The notes below the pieces were generated by a model. That model was not told the origin of the DNA, searched no databases, and saw nothing but the letters and a program-made list of their open reading frames with translations. From the NCBI GenBank assembly GCA_905234625.1, contig CAJOIC010000035.1, positions 1 through 32,891 of the forward strand: a DNA stretch of 32,891 nt. The letters are read 5' to 3'. This document shows, one piece after another, positions 1 through 7,314 of the stretch (position 1 is its first letter; every line of letters begins with the position of its first letter). This DNA comes from an uncultured Oscillospiraceae bacterium (GTDB taxonomy: Bacteria > Bacillota > Clostridia > Oscillospirales > Oscillospiraceae). Both the position numbers and the translations under genes were made by a program.

Positions 1-71
1 ACTGCGTTTACCAGACCGTGCCCTATGACCTCCGGGACATCGAAAAGGGCCTGCGCACCGAGGATATCTGA
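1..71 (+). CDS. 3' end of an unidentified gene (partial)
   Basis: An open frame enters from the left edge and ends at a TGA at 69-71. The last residues read GLRTEDI. A strong terminator follows 10 bases later, which supports this being the true end of a rightward gene. About 22 residues are visible, too few to assign a family, and no function is proposed. Confidence 0.6.
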   Translation, partial: CVYQTVPYDLRDIEKGLRTEDI

Positions 72-81
72 AAAAACCATC

Positions 82-115
82 AAAAAAGCACAGCCGCGGT
101 CGGCTGTGCTTTTTT
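82..115. terminator. Bidirectional Rho-independent terminator
   Basis: A perfect 15-bp inverted repeat (82-96 with 101-115) around a CGGT loop, with an A-run on the left and a T-run on the right, so it can act on both strands. It separates the rightward partial gene from the leftward hsp20 gene, which converge here. Confidence 0.9.
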
Positions 116-137
116 GGTCCCTTCCGGGGATTTAAGT

Positions 138-542
138 TTACATAATCTCAATGGTATGCTGCTCGGGGACGATCTCCGGCAGCTTGGGCAGGGTCACGGT
201 CAGGACGCCGTTCACATAGGCGGCGCTGATGGCCCCGGTGTCCACGCCGGTGACCTCGAAGCTGCGCTCCACGGTCTCCCAGGTGCGTTCCCGGCGGACA
301 TAACCGTCGTCCGGGCTCTGCTCGCCGCGGTGCTCCGCGTGGATGGTCAGGACGCCCTCCTTGACGCTGACGCTGATCTCGCTCTTGTCATAGCCGGGCA
401 GCTCCGTCTCGATCTGGAAGGCCTCGTCCGTCTCCTTGATGTCCGTGGCGGCCGTGCGGCCCACCGTGCTGAAAAACTCCTTGAACGGATCCCACATCTT
501 GGGGGTGGCATATCTGGTCGTGAAAGGTACCATATCAAACAT
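138..542 (-). CDS. hsp20: Small heat-shock protein, Hsp20/alpha-crystallin family
   Basis: ATP-independent holdase chaperone of the cytoplasm that binds unfolding proteins during heat or other stress. The protein is 134 aa, normal for bacterial Hsp20. The N-terminal arm contains MWDPFKEFF. The alpha-crystallin domain includes DIKETDEAFQIETELPGYDK, followed by the conserved VLTIHAEH strand and the A-x-x-x-NGVLTVTLPK signature near the C-terminus. An in-frame start 14 codons upstream exists, but the ATG at 542 is preceded at good spacing by AAGGAGG and is preferred. A CIRCE element at 631-657 lies upstream, so HrcA repression is likely. The gene ends in Ile-Met-stop within a motif that recurs elsewhere in the window. 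Confidence 0.93.
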   Translation of the reverse strand: MFDMVPFTTRYATPKMWDPFKEFFSTVGRTAATDIKETDEAFQIETELPGYDKSEISVSVKEGVLTIHAEHRGEQSPDDGYVRRERTWETVERSFEVTGVDTGAISAAYVNGVLTVTLPKLPEIVPEQHTIEIM

Positions 543-630
543 CTTCGTGTCCTCCTTTTGTTTTATTGACTGTATCATACACATAATTTGTGAATGATTT
601 TATGTGTTTCTATGAACAATTTATTAATTA

Positions 631-657
631 TTAGCACTCTATCATCCAAAGTGCTAA
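631..657. promoter_or_regulatory. CIRCE operator (HrcA binding site)
   Basis: TTAGCACTC, nine bases, then AAGTGCTAA. This matches the canonical CIRCE consensus TTAGCACTC-N9-GAGTGCTAA with one mismatch. It sits about 90 bp upstream of the hsp20 start and about 40 bp upstream of the promoter of the rightward lipoprotein gene. HrcA repression of hsp20 is the natural reading; an effect on the divergent gene is possible but unproven. The hsp20 promoter itself is not certain; TTGGAT-17-TAATAA overlapping the operator on the minus strand is one candidate. Confidence 0.88.
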
Positions 658-698
658 TTTTTTGTTTTGGAGAGCGTTCACGAATTCAGCATTCCCCC

Positions 699-726
699 TT
701 TTCATTTTTTTATTCTATGGTATAAT
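699..726 (+). promoter_or_regulatory. Sigma-A promoter of the 772-3594 lipoprotein gene
   Basis: TATAAT at 721-726 is preceded by an extended -10 TG (TGGTATAAT). A weak -35, TTTTCA, lies at 699-704 with a 16-bp spacer. The start codon is about 45 bp downstream. Confidence 0.7.
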
Positions 727-771
727 TACAATGTTTTAATGTGTTACACGCAAAAAAGAAAGGAGCAAACG

Positions 772-3594
772 ATGAAAGCCAAGAAAATCCTTGCGCTGCT
801 GATCTGCGCGGCCATGGTCCTGGCCTTTGCGGGCTGCACCGTCTCCATCGAGGTGACGGACCCCGCGGCCCTGGCCATGCTGACCACCGTCAGCGCCCCC
901 GCGGAGGCCTCCGGAGCGGAGCCCGAGGGCGTCCAGGTCTCCGGCGGCTGGTACTACACCGTCTCCGGCGGCGAGGCCACCGTTGTCGCCACAAGCGACG
1001 CCATCAAGACGGCGGAGATCATCCTCTTCCCCGCTGAGCTGGACGGCTGGCCCGTCACCACGGTGGGCGCCAACGGCACCGCCGTCATCACCAACGCCAG
1101 CGGCTGGGTCCTCTTCCCCGAGGGCATCGAGGCCATCGGCGACGGCGCGTTCTACGACCTGAACCGCACCCCCGGCTGGAGCTTTCCCTCCACCCTGACG
1201 GACTTCCCCGAGGCAGCGCTTGACAGCTGCGGCGGCGTGTTCTATGCCGCTGTCTGCCCCGCCGCGCAGGCCATGGGCGAGGCCACCGGGCACGAGGTGG
1301 ACACCGCCGCCATGAAGACCGCCACCGTGGACGGCGCGGTGTACAACGTCCCGGCCCCCCTCTCGGACGCGCGTCTTGAGAACTACGTCATCACGGAAGC
1401 CCCCGCCATCGACGTCTACGCCGCTGCAGAGGCCGCCGCCTCTGTGGACGTCCCCGCCGACAGCATCCTGCCCGGCGCCGTGGCCGATGGCGCGGAACTG
1501 CCGGAGGACGTGTTCACGGAAGTGGAGGACATGAGCGGCGAGGGCGCTTACCGCTATGTCTCCACCATGGGCGTGGAGACCGGCACCTGGTACGCCGTGG
1601 ACGGCACCCTGTACGAGATGGTTTACATCACCCAGAACGTCCGCTACGCCACCAAGGCCCAGATCATCAACGCCGTGTATGAGACCGAGGGTCTGGTCTT
1701 CGGCATCGATTATGACCTCATCCGTCTTTATAACTATGTCCACAACTACGCCAACGGCCCCCGGCCCGGCGATTTCCACATCTACACCTGCTACCTCTAT
1801 AAGTCCGTGGGTCCCTTCGTCTCCGGCGCCACCACCAACCCGGAGTGGGAGCGCGCCTATGAGCACGTGATCGACGGCGTGGATCAGGTCATCCAGGGCG
1901 ACGTGGCCACCCTCATGGTCCAGGCCGGTGCGCCGGTCTATGTGGAGGGGCTGGAGTCCCACAACCACACCATCGCCTACGGCCCCTCCGAGGCGGCGAA
2001 CTTCTATGGCCTCGGCTCCTCCGTCCTGGTGGACGGCGGCAACTCCACCGACTACAAGATCACGTCCTTCGATGATATCGATTTCGGCAATGACGACGCG
2101 GCCCTGTATCTCACCGATCCCACCATCGTGGGCACCGAGAACATCCTCTACGCCGTGGCAGGCGGCACGGCATACGTCACCGGCGGCGAGTACTTCGGCT
2201 CCTCCTCCGGCGGCCACGGCTTCTATGTCGGCATGGGCGGCAAGATCGCCCTGAACAGCGACGGCTTCATCGACGAGGACGGCAAGCCCGTCATCGACTA
2301 TGACGCCCTGACGGCCCTGGTGGACGACCGTCCCGGCCTCGACCTGGGCTCCGCGGAGCGTACCGAGCTCACCGAGAACTGGAACGCCTACGCCGCCCCC
2401 GTCTTCCCCGAGGGGATCGACGAGGACATCGCGGTCATGGTCACCGCGGACGAGACCGGCACCGCCCTCACCACCGACACCGGCGGCGGCGTCATCGTAG
2501 CGAACCGCATCTCCGCCGTCACCTACGGCCGCGGCTGCGCGGGCGTCTACTCCATCGGCGGCGACGAGAGCTACGTCTTCGTGTACAACTCCTCCCTGCA
2601 CTCCAACATGGACAGCGCCCTGGTATCCGCCTCCAACGGCTATATCTTCGCCTTCAACTGCGACCTGGAGGGCGTGGCCGGCATCAAGACCCGCTCCGGC
2701 GGCAATGGCACCTGGGCCGGCGTGGAGGCCTACAACAGCCGCATCATCTGCTCCTTCGACCCCGACGCCTATGAGTTCTACGACCTGGGCTCCAACGAGG
2801 ATTCCTGGGAGGAGGACGCCGCGGAGTACGAGACCTGGACCTGGGCTGACGATAAGAGCTTCGTGAACGCTCCCATGCTGAATATGTTCGTGAACAAGAC
2901 GAACGCCCAGTGGGGCAGCGATATCTCCACCGCCCAGAGCTACTGGTTCGAGGACAAGACCACCGCGCCTCAGACCGGCGAGATCATGGCCTGCGTCATC
3001 CTCACCGGCACCGCCCCCGTCACCACCCACTCCTGCCTGTTCGTGAACGAGAACTACCTGGACTACGGCGCGGAGGGCGCGACGAACTACCTGGTGGCCG
3101 GCGATAACGGCGGCAGCGGCAGCATCTACTTCTACGACCAGAACAGCCGCACCAAGTGGGATCTCACCGGCGAGAGCGACGAGACCACCGAGCTCGTAGG
3201 CGATATCTATGTCGCCGAGATCGTCACCATGTCCGGTCCCGACGCCGGCTCCGGTCCCGCCACCGTGAACGCCTACTTCTACGATTCCGAGTGGACCGGC
3301 AAGACCGTCAACTGGATGCAGAACGCGAACCTGACCTTCGACGCGGCCTCCAGCTGGACTGTCACCGAGGACTGCGGCGTGGGCGAGCTCGTTCTGGATA
3401 GTCTGGATCAGCTCTCCGCCGAGGGTCCCGTCACCCTGACGGTGTACTACGGTCTCACCGTGGGCGGCCAGGCCGTCACCGAGCCCACCACCGTGGGCAA
3501 CATCTCCATCGTCTTCGCCGAGCCTCTGGAGGCCACTCCCTCCGGCGGCAGCGGTGAGATGAGCATGGAAATGGCCTCCGGCGAGGCCTCGTGA
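772..3594 (+). CDS. Large secreted lipoprotein with BspA-like and beta-helix regions
   Basis: A predicted cell-surface lipoprotein of 940 aa. The ATG at 772 follows AAGGAGC and starts a classical signal sequence (KAKK, then a hydrophobic run) ending in a lipobox-like AFAGC, so Cys22 would be lipidated. An in-frame start further upstream lacks a ribosome site. Residues about 90-190 resemble BspA-type leucine-rich repeats (FPAELDGWPVTTVG, FPEGIEAIGDGAFYDL). The remainder is rich in short Gly/Asn/Thr/Val strands (for example YVFVYNSSLHSN, NGYIFAFNCDLEGV, VEAYNSRIICS), typical of right-handed parallel beta-helices of the pectate-lyase fold. I see no catalytic signature. The C-terminus is Ser/Gly/Glu-rich (PSGGSGEMSM). 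It is distantly like the protein at 26056-28446. Adhesin or glycan-binding roles are guesses. Confidence 0.8.
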   Translation: MKAKKILALLICAAMVLAFAGCTVSIEVTDPAALAMLTTVSAPAEASGAEPEGVQVSGGWYYTVSGGEATVVATSDAIKTAEIILFPAELDGWPVTTVGANGTAVITNASGWVLFPEGIEAIGDGAFYDLNRTPGWSFPSTLTDFPEAALDSCGGVFYAAVCPAAQAMGEATGHEVDTAAMKTATVDGAVYNVPAPLSDARLENYVITEAPAIDVYAAAEAAASVDVPADSILPGAVADGAELPEDVFTEVEDMSGEGAYRYVSTMGVETGTWYAVDGTLYEMVYITQNVRYATKAQIINAVYETEGLVFGIDYDLIRLYNYVHNYANGPRPGDFHIYTCYLYKSVGPFVSGATTNPEWERAYEHVIDGVDQVIQGDVATLMVQAGAPVYVEGLESHNHTIAYGPSEAANFYGLGSSVLVDGGNSTDYKITSFDDIDFGNDDAALYLTDPTIVGTENILYAVAGGTAYVTGGEYFGSSSGGHGFYVGMGGKIALNSDGFIDEDGKPVIDYDALTALVDDRPGLDLGSAERTELTENWNAYAAPVFPEGIDEDIAVMVTADETGTALTTDTGGGVIVANRISAVTYGRGCAGVYSIGGDESYVFVYNSSLHSNMDSALVSASNGYIFAFNCDLEGVAGIKTRSGGNGTWAGVEAYNSRIICSFDPDAYEFYDLGSNEDSWEEDAAEYETWTWADDKSFVNAPMLNMFVNKTNAQWGSDISTAQSYWFEDKTTAPQTGEIMACVILTGTAPVTTHSCLFVNENYLDYGAEGATNYLVAGDNGGSGSIYFYDQNSRTKWDLTGESDETTELVGDIYVAEIVTMSGPDAGSGPATVNAYFYDSEWTGKTVNWMQNANLTFDAASSWTVTEDCGVGELVLDSLDQLSAEGPVTLTVYYGLTVGGQAVTEPTTVGNISIVFAEPLEATPSGGSGEMSMEMASGEAS

Positions 3595-3610
3595 GCCAAA
3601 AACCCATAAT

Positions 3611-3644
3611 AAAAACTGCCAGCTCTCAGGAGCTGGCAGTTTTT
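3611..3644. terminator. Bidirectional Rho-independent terminator
   Basis: A perfect 15-bp stem (3611-3625 with 3630-3644), TCAG loop, A-run on one side and T-run on the other. It ends both the rightward lipoprotein gene and the leftward nucleotidyltransferase gene. Confidence 0.92.
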
Positions 3645-3655
3645 TGTGTTCGGTC

Positions 3656-4573
3656 TTATTTGATGTCGCCGTACAGGGGCTCCCCGTAGATCCCGGCCTC
3701 GTGCAGGGCGCGGATGGATTCCTGTACCGCGGGCAGGTCCGCCTGATAGGTGACGCCGAACCACTTGTCCCCGGTGCGCAGGACCTCCACCGTGGCCTCC
3801 CCGGCCTGGATGAGCTCGTCCACCACGGAGGGCAGCAGATACTCGTCCTTCAGGGGATTCGTCATGGCCGCCTTGAAGGCCTCGAACCCTGCTCCCAGCC
3901 GCGCCACGAAGGACGGCGTCAGCATCCACAGGTTCATGGAGACCACCGACTCCATGTCCAGCGGCTTGCCCTGGGTGGCGGCGCCGTCTGCCGTCTTCAC
4001 GATATCGTGGGTCTCCACGATGCCGGTGAGGAAGCCCTTATCATCCGTGGAGCAGACGCCCCGAGTGACGCCGCCATTGTCGGACAGGGTGTTTTTCAGG
4101 ATGAAGCCCACCATGCCGTAGGCGTCGGGCTTCGCGGGATCGCAGGCCCGCAGGAAGTCCGCGGCCTTCACATAGCCCTCCCGGCCGTAATAATCGTCGG
4201 CGTTGATGACGGCGAAGGGCTCGTGGAGCACCGGCTCGCAGGCCAGCAGGGCCTGGCCCGTGCCCCAGGGCTTGGTGCGGCCCTCGGGCGCGTCGCCCAT
4301 CTCCTGGAAGACATACTCCCACTTGACGCCGTGCGCCGCGAAGATCTTCTCCAGGCGGTCGCCCAGTACCTCCTTGAAATCCGCGAAGATATCCCGGCGG
4401 AGGATGAACACGAATTTGTTGAAGCCCGCCGCTATCGCGTCATGGATGGAATAATCGATGATGACCTCGCCCGTCGGTCCGACCGATGTCAGCTGCTTCA
4501 CTCCGCCGAAGCGGGAACCCAGGCCAGCCGCCAGGATCACCAGGGTGATATCTCTGTTTTCCGATGCGCTCAT
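3656..4573 (-). CDS. Nucleotidyltransferase, sugar-nucleotide pyrophosphorylase type
   Basis: A 305-aa GT-A-fold nucleotidyltransferase that would activate a sugar phosphate (or related phosphate) with an NTP. The N-terminus has the signature LAAGLGSRFGGVKQL, the nucleotide-binding G-x-G-x-R loop with a trailing Lys. Further on are WGTGQALLAC and the metal-binding NADDYYG (the Asp pair). The substrate cannot be read from the sequence. The ATG at 4573 follows AGGAGG at 6 bases. It lies 48 bp after the sugar transferase gene on the same strand, so the two are probably co-transcribed, suggesting the enzyme makes the donor for a lipid-linked glycan. No other glycan genes are adjacent. Confidence 0.87.
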   Translation of the reverse strand: MSASENRDITLVILAAGLGSRFGGVKQLTSVGPTGEVIIDYSIHDAIAAGFNKFVFILRRDIFADFKEVLGDRLEKIFAAHGVKWEYVFQEMGDAPEGRTKPWGTGQALLACEPVLHEPFAVINADDYYGREGYVKAADFLRACDPAKPDAYGMVGFILKNTLSDNGGVTRGVCSTDDKGFLTGIVETHDIVKTADGAATQGKPLDMESVVSMNLWMLTPSFVARLGAGFEAFKAAMTNPLKDEYLLPSVVDELIQAGEATVEVLRTGDKWFGVTYQADLPAVQESIRALHEAGIYGEPLYGDIK

Positions 4574-4621
4574 GTCAAACCTCCTGCGTTTGATGTTATC
4601 TGTTTTCCGGCGTTCCGCCGG

Positions 4622-5269
4622 TCAAGTTCTGTGATCCGTCACGTTCCGCTGCTCGCCGCCGCCCTCGGAGAATCCGTCGTGGGTCAGGACCTTCCCGATG
4701 GATAGGAAAAAGCACCGGCAATCGAAGAGAAAGCTCTGCCGCCGGACATATTCCCCGTCCAGAGCGGCCTTCTCCCTGTTCGAGAGCATGTCCCGGCCGC
4801 TGATCTGGGCCAGCCCCGTCAGCCCCGGGCGGATATCGTTGGCGCCGTACCGGTCCCGCTCCTCGATGAGCTCCCGCTCGTTGAGGTTCCCGATGACCGG
4901 CCGGGGTCCCACGATGCTCATGTCCCCTCTGAGGATATTGAACAGCTGGGGCAGCTCGTCCAGACTGTACTTCCGCAGGGTCCATCCGCAGGGGAGCATG
5001 TACCGCTCCGGCTCGGAGAGCATATCCTTCGGCAGATCGTGGGGGGTCTCCTGCCGCATGGTACGGAATTTCAGCAGCTCGAAGCGGGTCTTGCGGATGC
5101 CCACCCGCTCCTGACGGAATACGGCGGGTCCGGGGTCCTGCAGCTTGATGATCGCCGCGATCACCAGCATCGGAACACAGAGGAACACGATCCCCGTCAG
5201 CGACAGGAGAATGTCTATCCACCTCTTCCACACCCGAATATACACAGCCGTCAGCTCCGGAACTCCCAT
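4622..5269 (-). CDS. Polyprenyl-phosphate sugar-1-phosphate transferase (bacterial sugar transferase family)
   Basis: A 215-aa membrane enzyme that starts glycan assembly by moving a sugar phosphate from a nucleotide sugar to undecaprenyl phosphate. Its length fits the small PglC-like class. It has one hydrophobic segment near the N-terminus (ILLSLTGIVFLCVPMLVIAA), then RQERVGI, FELLKFRTM, the catalytic SLDELPQLFNILRGDMS with the Asp-Glu pair, VGPRP and RPGLTGLAQISGRD, all family hallmarks. The frame is open 31 codons upstream, but the ATG at 5269 has GGAGG at 7 bases and is chosen. A strong promoter lies at 5353-5381. The pairing with a nucleotidyltransferase suggests a two-gene initiation module for a surface polysaccharide or glycoprotein. 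Confidence 0.92.
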   Translation of the reverse strand: MGVPELTAVYIRVWKRWIDILLSLTGIVFLCVPMLVIAAIIKLQDPGPAVFRQERVGIRKTRFELLKFRTMRQETPHDLPKDMLSEPERYMLPCGWTLRKYSLDELPQLFNILRGDMSIVGPRPVIGNLNERELIEERDRYGANDIRPGLTGLAQISGRDMLSNREKAALDGEYVRRQSFLFDCRCFFLSIGKVLTHDGFSEGGGEQRNVTDHRT

Positions 5270-5352
5270 GAGGATGCCTCCGCGCCGACTGCCGCGCCAC
5301 AGCGTCCGCGGAGGAGTATTTTTGCCAGAAATCAAGCGATTTCGGTAACTAA

Positions 5353-5381
5353 AATATAGCATAGGGCGTCCCCGATTGCAA
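5353..5381 (-). promoter_or_regulatory. Promoter of the sugar transferase operon
   Basis: On the minus strand TTGCAA (5376-5381), 17 bp, TATATT (5353-5358). It leaves a leader of about 75 nt before the start at 5269. The same pair of hexamers with the same spacing recurs at 20460-20488. Confidence 0.75.
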
Positions 5382-5402
5382 CACCATTTCTTCCCGCCGG
5401 CC

Positions 5403-5431
5403 TTGCCGCCGGAGCCGCTGCGGCGTATAAT
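5403..5431 (+). promoter_or_regulatory. Promoter of the fliB-like / rluA operon
   Basis: TTGCCG (5403-5408), 17 bp, TATAAT (5426-5431). The start codon is 36 bp beyond the -10 box. It diverges from the sugar transferase promoter, the two -35 boxes being about 20 bp apart. Confidence 0.8.
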
Positions 5432-5466
5432 GGAGGGGAGCTCTCACCGCAAAGGAGGACCGCCCC

Positions 5467-6414
5467 ATGCTCACCGTCACCCCGGACTACTACCGGGATT
5501 TCCGCTGTATCGCAAGCGCCTGCCGCCACACCTGCTGCGCCGGATGGGAGGTGGACATCGACCCGGACGCCCTGGAGACCTACCGCGCCATGCCGGGAGA
5601 GCTGGGCCGCCGTCTCGCCGACGCCATCGACGTCAGCGGCGGGACGCCCCATTTCCGGCTGGGTCCCGGGGACCGCTGTCCGTTCCTGAACAGTAAAAAC
5701 CTATGCGACCTCATCCTGTCCGGGGGCGAGGCCCTCCTGTGCCAGATCTGTCGGGACCATCCCCGCTTCCGCAATTTCCTGCCCGGCCACACGGAGGTGG
5801 GCCTGGGCCTCTGCTGCGAGGCAGCCGCCGGGCTCATCCTGTCCCGGAAGGAGCCCCTGCGCCTGGTGGTCACCGGCGACGCGGAGCCCACCGACGAGGA
5901 CGCGGCGGCACTGCTGGAGCTGCGGGATGTCGTTATGTCAACCGCCCAAGACGCGTCGATCCCCCTGGAGACCCGGATGGAGCGGGTCCTGACCTTGTGC
6001 GGCGCGATCCTGCCGGCGCGGTCCTGGGCAGACTGGGCGGCGTTCTATGAAGGGCTGGAGCGTCTGGACGAGAGCTGGACGGAGGAGCTGCGGCTCCTGG
6101 CACGGCGCGGCGATTTAGTTGACATAACTCTTTCCGATCCCGATAGATCTGCGGCGGAGCGGCTGCTGGCTTATTTCCTCTTCCGCCATTTCCTGAAGGC
6201 CTACGACGACGGAGACGTGACCAGCAAGGCGGCCTTCGCGGTGCTGAGCGTCCAACTGCTGCTGACCCTGAGCGCCTGCCGCGCCGCCGCCGGGAGCTTC
6301 GGGCCTCGGGATTTTCGGGAGCTGGCCCGGATGTACTCCGCTGAGATCGAGTACTCCGAGGAGAACATGGACGCCCTCTTCGACGAGCTGGTATGCGCCG
6401 ATGGAGAGACTTGA
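5467..6414 (+). CDS. FliB-like Cys-rich protein (flagellin lysine-N-methylase family)
   Basis: A 315-aa protein of the YkgJ/FliB cysteine-cluster family. Cysteines occur as C14-x4-C19-x3-C23-C24 (SACRHTCCAGWEVDI), then CPFL, LCDL, LLCQICRDHPRF and GLCCEA, suggesting a bound metal or iron-sulfur cluster. In Salmonella, FliB methylates flagellin lysines, but many Clostridia carry relatives with no known substrate. No flagellar gene is present here. The ATG at 5467 has AAAGGAGG upstream. The 3' end overlaps the next gene by 14 bp, so the two are co-translated. The family is clear; the substrate is unknown. Confidence 0.85.
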   Translation: MLTVTPDYYRDFRCIASACRHTCCAGWEVDIDPDALETYRAMPGELGRRLADAIDVSGGTPHFRLGPGDRCPFLNSKNLCDLILSGGEALLCQICRDHPRFRNFLPGHTEVGLGLCCEAAAGLILSRKEPLRLVVTGDAEPTDEDAAALLELRDVVMSTAQDASIPLETRMERVLTLCGAILPARSWADWAAFYEGLERLDESWTEELRLLARRGDLVDITLSDPDRSAAERLLAYFLFRHFLKAYDDGDVTSKAAFAVLSVQLLLTLSACRAAAGSFGPRDFRELARMYSAEIEYSEENMDALFDELVCADGET

Positions 6415-7267
6415 ACTGACGGTGACTCCGGCGCTGGCGGGACGCACCGTGGGGAGCCTCATGCGCCGGGAGCTGGCCATGTCCGAAGGGCTCATCTCTT
6501 CGGCCAAATTCCGTCCGGACGGCATCCTTCTGGGTGGACGGCAGGTCCGGGTGACGGAGATCGTTGCCGCCGGGGACGTGCTGTCCGTCCACATCGGGGA
6601 CCGGGGCCGGAATGAGGCCTCTCCCCTGGACCTGCCCCTGACCCTCCTCTACGAGGACGATGCCCTGGCCGTGGCGGATAAACCCGCCGGTATTGGCGTA
6701 TATGGGGAAGGCACCCCAAATATTGCCGGGATAATGGCACACAAGTGGGGAGTAGACACGGAATTTCACCCGGTAAATCGGCTGGATGTGGGGACGACCG
6801 GTATTATGGTGATCGCCAGGGACGGCTATACCCACGACCGACTGCGCCGGATGCTGCACACGGAGGATTTCCGCCGGGAGTATCTGGCCGTGGCGGAGGG
6901 CATCGTCAGTCCCGAGCCCGGGACCATCGACCTGCCCATCTCCCGGGAGCCCGCGGAGGGGACCCGCCGGACCGTGGATCCCCGGGGCCTGCCCAGCCGG
7001 ACGGAATACACCGTCCTGGACGTACGCGGCGGCCGCACACTCCTGCGGCTGCGGCTGCTCACAGGCCGCACCCACCAGATCCGGGTCCACATGGCGGCCA
7101 TAGGCCATCCTCTGACGGGGGACCCGCTGTACGGCGTCCGGGACCCGGATATCCACCGCCCCGCTCTCCACTCTCACCACCTGGTCCTGCGCCACCCCAT
7201 CTCCGGCGATATTCTGGACCTGACCTCTCCCCTCCCGCCGGACATGGCGGCCCTCTGGGAGAAATGA
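6401..7267 (+). CDS. RluA-family pseudouridine synthase
   Basis: A 288-aa RNA-modifying enzyme that isomerises uridine to pseudouridine in rRNA or tRNA. Residues 1-70 form an S4-like RNA-binding lead-in (SSAKFRPDGILLGGRQV). The catalytic domain has DKPAGIGVYGEG, then HPVNRLDVGTTGIMV with the catalytic Asp in RLD, and LLTGRTHQIRVHMAAIGHPLTGDPLYG near the C-terminus, all diagnostic of RluA/RluC/RluD. The target position cannot be assigned. The start lies inside the end of the fliB-like gene and has only a weak ribosome site, so translational coupling is likely. It ends one base before a terminator hairpin. Confidence 0.93.
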   Translation: MERLELTVTPALAGRTVGSLMRRELAMSEGLISSAKFRPDGILLGGRQVRVTEIVAAGDVLSVHIGDRGRNEASPLDLPLTLLYEDDALAVADKPAGIGVYGEGTPNIAGIMAHKWGVDTEFHPVNRLDVGTTGIMVIARDGYTHDRLRRMLHTEDFRREYLAVAEGIVSPEPGTIDLPISREPAEGTRRTVDPRGLPSRTEYTVLDVRGGRTLLRLRLLTGRTHQIRVHMAAIGHPLTGDPLYGVRDPDIHRPALHSHHLVLRHPISGDILDLTSPLPPDMAALWEK

Positions 7268-7297
7268 AAACGCCCCGTCCCATCGGACGAGGCGTTT
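7268..7297. terminator. Bidirectional terminator between rluA-like gene and icd
   Basis: A 13-bp stem with one mismatch (7268-7280 with 7285-7297) and a CATC loop. On the minus strand the mismatch becomes a G-U wobble and the stem is followed by TTTTC, so it works best for icd transcripts coming from the right. Confidence 0.75.
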
Positions 7298-7314
7298 AGT
7301 TTCCATAAATCAGT

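Noticed and set aside
736-3030. 764-codon open frame antisense to the lipoprotein gene
   Set aside because: Gly/Val/Asp/His-rich translation typical of the reverse strand of GC-rich genes; no ribosome site, no family motifs, fully covered by a convincing gene.
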